Positions 1-10,195 of a stretch of 64,000 bases of DNA are shown here, piece after piece; position 1 is the stretch's first letter, and every line of letters starts with the position of its first letter. The stretch covers positions 37,105,724 to 37,169,723 of the forward strand of contig OX637287.1 in assembly GCA_951799445.1 (NCBI GenBank). Reading direction: 5' to 3'. A program made the translations under genes and the position numbers. The stretch is from Pseudisothecium myosuroides (lineage: Eukaryota > Streptophyta > Bryopsida > Hypnales > Lembophyllaceae). A model generated the notes under the pieces. That model was given only the letters and a program-made list of their open reading frames with translations, had not been told where the DNA came from and searched no databases.

Positions 1-773
1 GATCTACCTGAACGTTTTCAATTCTACTAGATCAAAGTTCATCTTGGTGCATGAATCCGTTGGTATTGCAGCAAATGCTAAAGGGTTCCAAAAATGCCAA
101 AAAACTAGGAAAATGTACAAAATCCTATCACTCTGTACCCAAATAGAGTTCATCATGTTGCATCTGAGCTTATCCAGGCAATGCTCCTAGTGCGCACGTT
201 GGCACCAGCCTGCCCTGCGTCTTGAAGTCTCACGCGGTTGTTTCAATAAAGAGATATTCCCATTCTGCCAGATTTTTCATTTCTTTTCTTTTAAAATAGA
301 GAGGGAGAGATCTAACCAACTATTTTAAAGCATGCAAAGCAGAGAGAGAAATTGGAGGTAACCGAATAACGCCATGACTAGCAATCATAACTCATTGGTG
401 TTGCTAGGAAGATCGACACTCAACAGTGAACAAAAAGTCTGTCGAGTTGAAAAAATCATGTCACTGGGCAACAGGAAAAACGAAGCCTCAGTCAGAGGAA
501 TGCACCAATGTTCTTCCTAAGTATTTTCAATGAATCTCTCAAGCGGCGGCAACAAATCTCTCCGTCAGGTAGCTAAGCTTTGGACAGAACTCAATTTTCA
601 TTTCATATTTGTAATTTCTAACTTCAAGTTTGGTGAGTTCATCCATCATTGAAGTTCAGAACCCGATCCAAAGTCTTTCAGAACATTTGGCCACCTCACT
701 GGAGTTTTCTTGCCAAACACTGGCGTTACAGGTATGCAAGCAATCACAATAGACGACAAGCTGATTATTGTCC
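1..773. other. Noncoding flank, no gene seen
   Basis: No reading frame with coding character and no recognisable repeat ends were found here. The minus-strand frame that ends at 656 overlaps the candidate gene that follows and was not taken as a separate gene. Confidence 0.4.
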
Positions 774-1118
774 TTAAATGGACCAACTAGCTGGGTCAAC
801 CTGCCGTACCGCAACCCGGACAGACAGACAATGGAGATCGAGTCCTTGAGACCTTGACCATGTTCTGAATGACAGTGATCTGCTGTCAAAGCCTACCAAC
901 TGTTCCCAGGCCATCACTAGCCAACTATTACTGGTCCTATGACACGGGCATCCGCTGCAATCCTGCATCGGCTGCAATAGCGATGGCCAGACTCCAGGCA
1001 GGCACGCCGCGGCCAAATTGTGGATCTGAGCAAGCAAGATGCAGACAACTAACAAAGTAACAATGGCGGACTTGTAACCTGGGAAGCAACAAGTTTCTAC
1101 AGATATCTCTGAAGCCAC
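774..1118 (-). CDS. Possible small secreted protein, unknown family
   Basis: An open frame of 114 residues starts with ATG. Residues 17-38 form a hydrophobic stretch (core IVTLLVVCILLAQ) ending in Ala-Ala-Ala just before Cys39, which is what a cleavable signal peptide looks like. The region after it has four cysteines in the first 21 residues (positions 39, 54, 57 and 59, including a CSGCPC cluster) and then none until near the C-terminus. I recognise no family. No splice sites, promoter or homologue support it, and a shifted minus-strand frame overlaps its 3' part, so the open frame could be chance. It is listed because signal-like segments directly followed by a cysteine cluster are uncommon among random frames. 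Confidence 0.22.
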   Translation of the reverse strand: MASEISVETCCFPGYKSAIVTLLVVCILLAQIHNLAAACLPGVWPSLLQPMQDCSGCPCHRTSNSWLVMAWEQLVGFDSRSLSFRTWSRSQGLDLHCLSVRVAVRQVDPASWSI

Positions 1119-1143
1119 CAGTGTGCCAACGTACGTTGACTTA

Positions 1144-1438
1144 CAGTAGAACTTCCATGAGGTGATAGCCCCAGGACTAGAGGAGAAAATTACATTAGAG
1201 AGGTCATTGCTTTAGAGAGGGGTTGCGGCATTAATGACATTTGAATTTTTTTTAGTGGGTTGCAATATCATGGAGCTCCTAGACTGAAGTCACGTTCAGC
1301 AGAGTGACATTTAAATTCCAAACTCAATGAAAGTTGCTTTTTCTTTTTTTCACTTATTTTGTACATCTTAAATGCGTACAGGTTAGGACCAAAGGAATAA
1401 TATCACTTTAGAGAGGTTATTGGCTTGTAGAAGTTCTA
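1144..1438. mobile_element. Degenerate Emigrant/pogo-like MITE
   Basis: The left end reads TACAGTAGAACTTCCAT and the right end carries AGAAGTTCTACAATA, an imperfect inverted repeat of the same type as the well-preserved elements at 54.9 and 61.4 kb. Internal phrases such as ATTAGAGAGGTCATTG and TTTAGAGAGGTTATTGGC are shared with those copies. The ends have several mismatches and the TA target duplication is only partly kept, so this is an old copy, longer than its relatives. Confidence 0.6.
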
Positions 1439-2991
1439 CAATAGACAATGTTGAAGTTCAACAACGACATTCTAATTATTATGAAAACACCCAAAAAACA
1501 TCAAAATAAGCAATTCAACATAATTGGAGGCACCTTTTTCCTAGGAAAAAAAAATTGTAGTGTTAGCAATTGAGAATCATGAGTTTTCAAAACAAAAAGT
1601 GGAATTTGTGGAAAAGACATGCAATTGCTATGAATTTTCAAAGTAGAACACTGAAACTGTTACATAGCTTGGCATTGAAACCAAAACTAGAGAAATTAAA
1701 AGTCAAACATTAGCAGTTAAATAGGAGAACAATTTAATGATACTTTGGGGGGCATTTTTAATAGAAGTCTACTCGTTAGGAATGGGTATAGGAACGGTTT
1801 TGGATGTTTTCACCTTGAGGTATATAATCCCACTATATTTGTTGGAAAAATAAAAACTTCCAACAAAGTATAAATTTGTAATGATTTTTTGAGGTGGTTT
1901 GTTCTATTTATAGCCTAAAATAGTCACTAGACACAAGATAATGAAAAATAAAGCAAATATAAAGTGCATTTATAATGGCCATGGGATTCTCTTGAAATAA
2001 TTCTCTTGAGTGTTTTGCAAAAGTAACCACAATATCAAGGTTTAGAAATTATAGGTTTAGAATGATTTTATGCCTAAAAGGTAGAAGTTTCTATAGTGGT
2101 ATTTGACTCATTCTAATTGTGGCCATTAATCATTCCATTGTCGCCTAAATTTCAATTGTTCAAAATTAAAAGCTTTATATTGCATGCATGGCCAAAATTA
2201 GCACATTCCTAGCTACTTGAAATGGACAAAATGTCTATCCTAATATATTATCTTGCTAAGAGTTGACATTTTTTTGGTAGAATTTTTTGCAAATTTATGT
2301 CACTTATCAATACAATATATATAGTTGTTAAAAAAATGTAAAACTATTGAAAATAAGGGTTCTCCACTATAAGAAAAAGAGAGGGTTAGTTGACACCTCC
2401 CAAATGGCAAGCATCATATTAAGTATGTCATTTTACTAATTTATGTATCGCTTTATTGAAAGTGAATGAAATGACACAAAAAAAAGTTGGTATGACAACA
2501 GAGCTCAAAATATCCTTGTTATTCAAAAGGTGCTTTATTGGAGACTTAATTTGTTGTTAACAATTGCAAGACCTTGTGCAAGACTCATAAATTGTTTTCT
2601 ATTGGGGTTTTTCTCAAAAAAAAATTATTTCCAAAATTTTAGCAACTTTAGGCAAAAAAGATGCTCCCTCCTTATTCTTTCAGCTACTAAACAGTGGAAA
2701 TAAAAATGTTTTTTAGGAGAGAAGTGCAATATAAAACAATTAGTGCATCTTGCAGTATTCAAATTCATTTGAGTAGTAAAAATAAAATCAACTTCCATTA
2801 CATTATGATAACGATAGAGATTGAACTATATCGCATCAATTTACAATTTTTGTAAATTTTTCATTTCTTATGTATTAAAATAGGCAATGTTGAATGCTTG
2901 GTTGAATGGTGTTTGATTCACAGTCTTGACTCTTGACCAAATGAATTCTTCACTCTTGTTGAGCCTTAAAAACATGACAGTTTCAAATATG

Positions 2992-3640
2992 ATTACCTTT
3001 TAAGGTAGGTACACCCAAAATCGCACCATGTCTAAAACTGCCTTCATCATTATGTGTACATCTCCAAAATCAATATGCATGTATGTGGAAAAAACGATTT
3101 TAGAACATCTACCAAAAAAAACTTTGATCATGGGCAATTTTGTTAAAATGGCGAAATTCCATAACTTTGGCAGTTTTCACAGTTTTCACAGTTCAGAGCA
3201 GCCGCTCTGAAATATTCAACAATCCTAAATTTCTGAAATCTATAACTTTTCTAGATGTCTGAAATCTACAAGAGCCATAGATGTTGCTTTCAAAGTTCAA
3301 ATTGCGCGATCTGAAATCTTCAATAGTGTTAGAATTCTGAAATCTATAAAAGATCAAAATTTCTGAAATCTATACCCCTTTTAGATGTCTCTTTTGTAGT
3401 TTTGAGCAGCCGCTCTGAAAATGGCACATGGAATATCACCATTTTAACAAAATTGCCCATGACCTTTCATACCTTTTGCATACAATATCCAAATGTTGCA
3501 TTTGTTTGTGCATTGGAACCTCCATTCACTTGCCAACAAGAAAATATGAGAATTTGACCAGTCTAATAATAGTAAAAATAGCAAAATATGGTGGTTTGGG
3601 GGGCACCCGCCTTGGTTGTTATAACTTCACCTAACTATGT
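2992..3640 (+). repeat. Dispersed repeat A, copy 1 (interrupted)
   Basis: The segment starting GGTACACCCAAAATCGCACC and continuing through CAACAAGAAAATATGAGAAT matches copies at 5706-5938 and 52070-52424 in order. It is split by the inserted element at 3129-3461: the uninterrupted order of the 52-kb copy runs straight across that point. The unit is not coding. Confidence 0.75.
3129..3461. mobile_element. TIR element inserted in repeat A
   Basis: The ends are a long inverted repeat: CATGGGCAATTTTGTTAAAA then TGGCGAAATTCC on the left, and its near-exact reverse complement on the right. The interior contains several degenerate copies of a TTTCTGAAATCTATA motif and the palindrome-like GAGCAGCCGCTCTGAA twice. 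The uninterrupted 52-kb copy of repeat A supplies the empty site. A related 181-bp element at 56639-56819 shares the internal part of the terminal repeat. The target duplication is not clear. Confidence 0.7.
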
Positions 3641-4162
3641 TTGAACAAAATGGGATCTAAATGGGTTGCTAGGCTTGTGGTTAGGATTGACTTATCTTCT
3701 AGTTAGGACTAGAATTAAGATGCTTTGTCCTATGGTAGCTTAGAGCCTTACTTGAAGGTACTTAGAGCTCAGTTGTAGAATGTCTTTTATGGAATTATGA
3801 ACACTTTTCTTTTGGATCTTTTTCTTATTGTCTAATTGTTTAGAATTTAGAGCTCGCTAAGGGTCTAGAGCTTTTCAGTCATGAGAGTGCCAAGGTGACC
3901 ACATCACATCAGTGTTGGTGTTTAAAAAATATAAGGATATGCACAAAACAATAGTTGTTTCTTTTACTTTGAATTAAATTAAAAAGTGTATAATTTGGGC
4001 ACCAGACCCTTTCATTGTAAACAAATATAATAGACATACACACTGATAGCACAAATGAGAAATGATTTCTATTTAAAAAAATGGCTACATGATGGATCTT
4101 GTTGTCATCAATTGAGAGGAATTTCAAAAGACTTGGAATGAACATTGTTAGTCAATACACTA
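3641..4162. other. Intergenic, nothing recognised
   Basis: AT-rich sequence without coding frames of interest; no repeat ends could be defined. Confidence 0.4.
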
Positions 4163-4500
4163 AGGTATGTACACCAAAAATCAACATTGTTCAAAATATG
4201 ACACCTACATTTGGATCAAAAAGTGCGACAAAATAAATAAATATTGTATACACAAGATGTACACATTCAAAACATGATGGTTTATGAGAACCTAGAGCAA
4301 GTTTATGGTACACCCAAAGACAATAGTTTGAACTTTCATAACTTATTTATATGCGAGTCCGTATGATGTCGAAATAATGCTTGCTAAAGTGCTTTGGAAT
4401 CTCTTTCACTTGCTGATAAGATTTAATTACACTAATCTTATGTTTATAATAGTAAATATACTCAGATGCTATTACTATTGACTATAAGTGAACTTACCTT
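4163..4500 (+). repeat. Dispersed repeat B, uninterrupted copy
   Basis: It starts GGTATGTACACC and contains GACACCTACATTTGGA, CATAACTTATT and CTTTGGAATCTC. The same landmarks occur in the same order at 61179-61700, inside the second WRKY intron, where a MITE interrupts them. The copy here keeps the unoccupied site, reading GCTTGCTAAAGTGC. Confidence 0.75.
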
Positions 4501-5186
4501 GGTTAATACACACTATGTTACCAAGTGAGTGTTGTTCTATATTCTTTATAAAATAGTCAATTGCTAGATTTAGGCATAAATAGTCGAACTCTTCATTCAC
4601 AGTGGTCTTCGCACTAGTGTTATTATTGACTTATCAATTGTCGTAGAGTAATTTTTCTTTTTATGATGATTTTTTTAATTTATAGTGTAAACACCTAAAA
4701 TTGCCCATGTATTCTTTGGCCCACCTATTAAAAGCACTTTAATTTAACAATAGACTATCATTGAAACCATCATTTGAGGCTACGCATAGGACACAATAGG
4801 AACATGTTAAAGTGATTATTGAGTAGATTTGTTGATGATTGAGACCATATTATGGACAACTAAATTGTTGCTACCATGTCATTAAGGTAACTAAGACAAC
4901 ACGGACTATCAAATCCTCCAGTTACTTGGGGAGAAGTTGTAATTAATTTTGGCAAGGTTTCAAGGCTCCAACATGTGCCTTTTTTTTACTTTTAACATGT
5001 AATGAATGGTGTCGAACAACGTCAACAGTAGGCAAATTTAGGATGGATTTCAATGGTCTACACATTTTTAAGTTTGAAAAATTAAGTAAAGCTCACATGA
5101 TAGGTGGTTCCAATTTTTTTTTTTGTGTTTTATTTTTAATTTATGATTTCTATTTGCTAACATGAGAGAAATATACCCCACACTAA
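4501..5186. other. Intergenic, nothing recognised
   Basis: AT-rich sequence with short poly-T and poly-A runs; no gene or defined repeat seen. Confidence 0.4.
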
Positions 5187-5516
5187 CATTAGAAAAAAAC
5201 TGAACCCTTTAGAGGGCTGCTAGAATGTGACAAACCAAGCTATTAAAAGCTTGGTCTGTCACACCAAGCTGACTGCTGTGGTGAGCAGTCAGCTTTCGCG
5301 ATTTTTTTTTTTTTAATTTTTTTTTAAGATTTAAAAAAATAAAAAAATAAAAAAATAAATTTACTCATAGTTTTCGTTTCCTGCACCACTGTCGCAGCAG
5401 AAACTGCTGCGCGGAAATAGGGGAAAAACTAATTTTTTTGGGAAAAAAAAGTAAATTTCAGGGTCCCTCGGAGGGCTGTGGAGCAGCCCTCCAGAGGGCC
5501 CAGATTTTTCCTAATG
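5187..5516. mobile_element. Hairpin-rich CATTAG-ended element (330 bp)
   Basis: The ends are inverted: CATTAGAAAAAAACTGAACC on the left and the reverse complement of CATTAGGAAAAATCTGGGCC on the right. Inside are perfect or near-perfect hairpins: ACCAAGC/GCTTGGT near 5233-5255, AAGCTGACTGCT/AGCAGTCAGCTT near 5265-5294, GCAGCAG/CTGCTGC near 5394-5411, and GGAGGGCTG/CAGCCCTCC near 5469-5492. The middle is a poly-T and A-rich stretch. The subterminal hairpin and terminal sequence match the larger element at 22334-23627. It has no coding capacity. Confidence 0.75.
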
Positions 5517-5705
5517 AAAACAACTTGCAATTATGTTGAATTCCTTATTTTTACAAGGGAGTTGAGGTTCACACTATTTGCTTGGCATACATTGAGATTT
5601 ATTTCATCAACACAGAACAAGAATGCAAAATACTATTGACAATTTAGATGTTTTCACCTTATTCCGAAATCTTGAAGAGGAAAGAAAACACACACACACA
5701 CAGAG

Positions 5706-5938
5706 CAAGGTGGGTACATCCAAAATTGCTCCCTGCCTAAACCCGCCATCATCACTCTCTATACATCTCCAAAGTCAATATATACATATGTTGAATGAAA
5801 CGATTCTAGAACATCTACCAAAAAATCCTTCAACCCATTGTAACTTTTGCATATGGCATCCAAATGCCAAATTCTTTGGTGCATTGAAACCATCCTTTCA
5901 CTTGCCAACAAGAAAATACGAAAATTTGTATAAATCTA
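5706..5938 (+). repeat. Dispersed repeat A, copy 2
   Basis: It shares GGTACA.CCAAAAT, CATCTCCAAA.TCAATAT, GATTCTAGAACATCTACC and CACTTGCCAACAAGAAAATA with the copies near 3 kb and 52 kb. It ends where the 439-bp TA-flanked element begins, so that element was probably inserted into it. Confidence 0.75.
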
Positions 5939-6377
5939 AGGGAGCCGACCCATTTCCAATCACCCACCTATTTCCGTTAGTTAGACTGCTTTGTTTTTGA
6001 TCAATTGATGGTTTAGGTGACAACTCACCCAGATATTTGTGAGAATGGGAAGTACAAATTTCCGGGGGGTGTACATTGAAAGCATAGAATGACTACAAGA
6101 TGTACATTGGAGGCTACAATTATCACTTGCATTGAAGTATTGTTGATTTTGTAACCAGCCTATGGTTGGAAATATGATGACCTATATAATAAGAATAGGT
6201 TGAACGGGATCTTCACGAAAAAAATTCATAGTAATTTTATTTTTGAGGAAACAATTGTACAAAAATATGGATTCCTTCTTAAATTTGTTTCTCTAAACAG
6301 GGAAATTTTTCCCCTCATCATAGCCATACACCAAATATGCTGAATTGCTTAAGTGATCGGAAATGGGTCGTCTCCCT
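5939..6377 (+). mobile_element. 439-bp TA-flanked MITE, copy 1
   Basis: Terminal inverted repeats are AGGGAGCCGACCCATTTCC at the left and GGAAATGGGTCGTCTCCCT at the right, flanked by TA on both sides (5937-5938, 6378-6379). A second copy of exactly the same length lies at 7453-7891 in the opposite orientation, so the two could pair as arms of a large hairpin. The TA duplication and GGGAG ends suggest a Tc1/mariner (Stowaway-like) miniature element. Immediately to the right (6385-6408) is a one-sided remnant ending GGAGGTTCTACTGTA, the end of an Emigrant-like element. Confidence 0.85.
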
Positions 6378-6654
6378 TATAGAGAACGACTTAGGGAGGT
6401 TCTACTGTACCCAGTTTACAGTCAACTGGAGCTTCGTCAAGGAGCTTCGTCACTTGCAAGTCAAACATGTTTGTCTTCCGAAGCATGTCACGTATCAGAA
6501 GTATCATTCCGAAGCCCACGATATTTCCCCTGGAGCGTGGGACTGCCCGATTTGAGTGAGTTTTGTGTGCAGACAAATGGAAGGGAGCTTTCCACACAAG
6601 TGACGGAACGGAAAGTTGGTGCTCCTGTAGCACTGGCTGCTATCAATCCCCTCC

Positions 6655-6673
6655 GTCTGTCTGTCTGTCTGTC
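6655..6673. repeat. (GTCT)n microsatellite
   Basis: Nearly five GTCT units lie in a short region of higher GC that has several overlapping open frames but no convincing gene. Confidence 0.8.
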
Positions 6674-7029
6674 CGAAGGCTGGAGGGCCACATCCAAGTC
6701 AACTACTGCAGTGCCGGTAGTACTGTATTGTCTGTAGACTCCCTGATTTAGTTGCATTTCTGTATGGTGCTGGAGTACTCAGTTCTGATTTTTATGCTTC
6801 CTGTAGGAGTAATCTTAGTGTGGTAGAGTGTAATTTTAGTTATGACTTTGATGCACAGTAAGCTTAGATGTAGGATTGCAATGTGTCAAGTTCCGTTGTC
6901 GAAAGATGAAAAATCTAGACAGAGGAACTGACCTGGAAAATCAACAACCGGTGGGATGTTTGATTATGTTGATAACATGACAGTATTTCCGTTGGACCCA
7001 AGTGTTGTATCATTTCAGCTGAACAGTGT

Positions 7030-7075
7030 GTAAGGGAGGCAACCCATTCTGATCACTTAACCCTTAAAGGACGAA
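7030..7075. mobile_element. Abutting end fragments of two MITE families
   Basis: TAAGGGAGGCAACCCATTCTGA is an end of the 439-bp family. It is followed within about ten bases by TTAACCCTTAAAGGACGAAG, which resembles the left end of the TTAA-flanked family. Neither has a visible partner end nearby. Confidence 0.5.
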
Positions 7076-7452
7076 GGGGTGACCCTCAAAATCCTCCCTT
7101 TCCATTATCGTGTGAATCATTGCCTTAACAAAATGGAAAAAGCACTCATTGGGAATTGACCTACTGTAGAAGACCTTCCCTTTTCACAACAAAATTTCGA
7201 GGATGAATAGTTGCACTTTTGTCCACATGCAAAGATGCTCTGTCATTCATCGGACGCCAAACACCCTCCGCATCGTTCAAGGGTTATGCATATTTGACCA
7301 TCTGCAAGGCAAGTTTCTTCACTAGGAAATTTTCCTATGTGTGGAAGTAGACTTCGAAAGGTTAACATAATTTTCCAGATTTTTATTGCTCAAAACATAA
7401 TTACTATGAATTTTTCTGCGGAAGATTCTATTCTTCCCATACCAGTGATATA

Positions 7453-7891
7453 AGGGAGATGACCCATTTCCGATCACTTAAGCAATTCAGCATATCTGGT
7501 GTATGGGTATGATGAGAGGAAAAATTTCCCCATGTAGAAAAATAGATTTAAGAAAAATTCCATATTTTTGTACATTTTTTTCCTCAAAAATAAAATTACT
7601 ATGAATTTTTTTCGTGAAGATTCTTTGCAACCTATTCTTGTTGTATAGGTCATCATATTTCTAATCATAGGCTGGTTACAAAATCAACAATGCTTCAATG
7701 CAGGTGATAATTGTAGCCTCCAATGTACATCTTGTGGTCATTCTATGCTTTCAATGTACACCTCCCTGATATTTGTGCTTCCCCTTCTCACAAATATCTA
7801 CGTGAGCTGTCATCTAAACCACCAACTGATCAGAAACAAAGCAGTCTAACTAATGGAAATGGATGGCTGATCAGAAATGGGTTGTCTCCCC
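7453..7891 (-). mobile_element. 439-bp TA-flanked MITE, copy 2 (inverted)
   Basis: This is the reverse complement of 5939-6377 over its whole length, with scattered substitutions, same length, same ends and TA on both sides (7451-7452, 7892-7893). Landmarks in reverse order include GTGTACATTGAAAGCATAG and CCAGCCTATGGTTGGAA as seen in copy 1. A degraded internal fragment of the same family lies at 12444-12605. Confidence 0.85.
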
Positions 7892-7893
7892 TA

Positions 7894-9470
7894 GGGCTTG
7901 CTATTTCCAATCATGAGTTGAAAAGAAAATTGACCAAAGGATGGTTGTAATGTTGAGAGTCTTGTAGCCAATCAAAATATGCCATAGTTGCTTCGGGAAA
8001 CGTACCATAATTAATCATTGTTCTTCTCCTCCTTCGCGGAAAGAGATCAGTCTATATAGCAAGAATGGGGGAATGATTAGAAATGGATTTCCTCCTATAG
8101 ATGGAGTCAAAATCATAATTAGGTGTTATTTTTGTCCTGCAGACAAATGGAAATCATTAATATTCTACAACTAATATAATTTTTTTGAAGAGTTTTAGTA
8201 TTATTTGTCAGTTTTTAAGACTAAAAAAATCTTGAAAGTGTTCGATAGGTGCATGTTTGATGAAGTGCCTTGAGAAAGACCCAAAACCATCCACTAAAAA
8301 CTTGTTACTTGAAAACCATAAAGCGCCCATTGTAAAATAAGAGTCATTCAAAGTAAATGGTTTTAGGTCATATTGGTGATACTTCAGTAGACACCTATTT
8401 GACAGAAAGGGGTTGGGGAGGCAAATGAAATCAGGTAGTTCTACCATAAACCTAAAATTGGTTTATATTGGTATAGTCTCAAGGAGACTTTTCAGTGACA
8501 AAAGCTAAATTTGAATAGGATTGTATTTAGACCTGCTAGTGCTATATGGACAAAGCTTCTCATAGTGTAGATGCTTTGAAAGTGACACTATTGATATACA
8601 AGATAAAATGATGAAACTTTTGTTTTTTATTATTGCAATTGTTTATTAAATAAAATATAAAGGAATGCATAAACTTTAGGCTCAATGAATTAATTATAAA
8701 CTTTCAAAAATTTTGAGCACCTCCGTTAGCAAAGAACTTAACCGTTGTAATTGCTCAAAAATTGGGGACTAAACTATGGAGGTGCTCCAATATAGAACAA
8801 ACCTTAGCTAGATCCAAAAACCAGCTAATGCATGCAAAGCAAAAAACATTCACAATATAAAGTGTTTTTCATGCAATATGTTCAATTGGAAGAAACAATA
8901 CCAAAAAAATTTCCAGTATAAAGCCTCCAACTTCGCATAACCATAATCTAGCTGTACAACCATCCAAAATCATCCAAAGTCCACCTTGTTCTTGTTTTAT
9001 AATTGTTCACTATTCTAAATATTGTACTAATTCATTTTCCATCCAACAACTTTTTCACATTTTCAAACGGGCAATTTTGGATGTAGTTACCTTACTATTC
9101 CCTAGGTAGCCTAATTGATCAACAAGTGAGGTCAAGTATTTAGTCCATATATATGTTACAATGTACGTCAAGACTAAGTAATTGGATGAAAAAATATTTT
9201 TTTCCATCCTACAGATTTAATTGTGTTCTACTCCAAGTGATTTGTTTGTTGTTGTTATTGAATCTTTGTAATCCTAGAAAAAGAGTATTCAATGAAAGTG
9301 ACTCTTACTTTTAGATGACTCTGTATGTCCTACCTCCCACCATAAAACCCACGGATGAAAAATTGCATTTTTGTCCACTATAGAAATATCATGATCCATT
9401 CATTGGACAATTTCTGTCTTCAGTGGCTTTTCAAGGTTAAAAGACCTTTGTGAAATTAATTCTAAACTAG
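7894..9470. other. Intergenic, no gene seen
   Basis: AT-rich sequence. A weak end-like fragment of the 439-bp family occurs near 8077-8096, and a short hairpin GAGCACCTCC/GGAGGTGCTC lies between 8717 and 8787. No coding frame was convincing. Confidence 0.4.
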
Positions 9471-9760
9471 CATTAGGGGAGATTTGAGGTCTCCAAGAGC
9501 TCGCGAGTTATCTGGCCTTGGGAACCGCCTGGGAGCAGTAATCTGACGTGGTCGAGAGAGTGCCACGTCAAAAAATTATTTTTTTAATATTTAAATAATA
9601 ATAATAATAATATTTATTTATTTTAATAATATTTTACTATTTTTTATTTTTTATTTTTTATTTTTTTAATTATTTATTTAATTATTTTTATATTTTGACT
9701 GTTCCCAACTGCGGGAACAGCCTGAAACGGCCCCTCCCAGCCCTCAAATCTCTTCTAATG
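9471..9760 (-). mobile_element. CATTAG-ended MITE (290 bp)
   Basis: Inverted ends are CATTAGGGGAGATTTGAGG and CCTCAAATCTCTTCTAATG. The core is an A/T-only stretch of about 110 bases. Flanking it, TTCCCAACTGCGGGAACAGCC and AGTTATCTGGCCTTGGGAAC match, in reverse orientation, the arms of the elements at 44319-44697 and 44719-44950. It lies exactly at the start of a copy of repeat C (9761 onward), between ACTAG and TGTGCCC, which are joined in the other copies. Confidence 0.8.
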
Positions 9761-10195
9761 TGTGCCCTGTGCCATTGCCACAATCAAAATAAAAGTAGAA
9801 ATAATTTTTAACTAAAAATAACAATAAAATCCATAACTTTCACATTGTGGGTCCAAACGTTATGAATCAAAGCCTATGCACCCCACCTTGCTACGGGCTT
9901 TCCAACAATACTAAGGGTCAGCTTACATGTGAGTATAGTGGGCAAAGAAAGCAACTAAAAGACAAGAACAATACCACCGATGATTGGTAAGCATGAAAGT
10001 AGGAGAGAGAGTTCCACTGATATCAGTGTATTCCACACTATAGAAGGAGCATAAAAATGCTTTCTATATTTCAGCATTGTTGACTGCTCCCACCCACCGA
10101 TACATGTAAGGTGGCTCTAAGAACGTACCTGGAGATGCTCGGTTCCAGAAATCTCACCGTAACGATCAAACAAACAAAACAAAACAAACAACCTA
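9761..10195 (-). repeat. Repeat C, interrupted copy
   Basis: It begins TGTGCCCTGTGCCATTGCCAC, continues with CCATAACTTTCACATTGTGG and GGGCTTTCCAACAATACTAA, and ends with AACAAACAAAACAAAACAAA. These blocks match the units at 24049-25095 and, inverted, at 54863-55560. About 200 bases between 9915 and 10110 are foreign to the other copies. Confidence 0.7.

Noticed and set aside
6337..6757. Cluster of overlapping frames on both strands near the microsatellite
   Set aside because: Overlap in several frames and inclusion of MITE ends and a GTCT repeat suggest chance openness of a GC-richer stretch.
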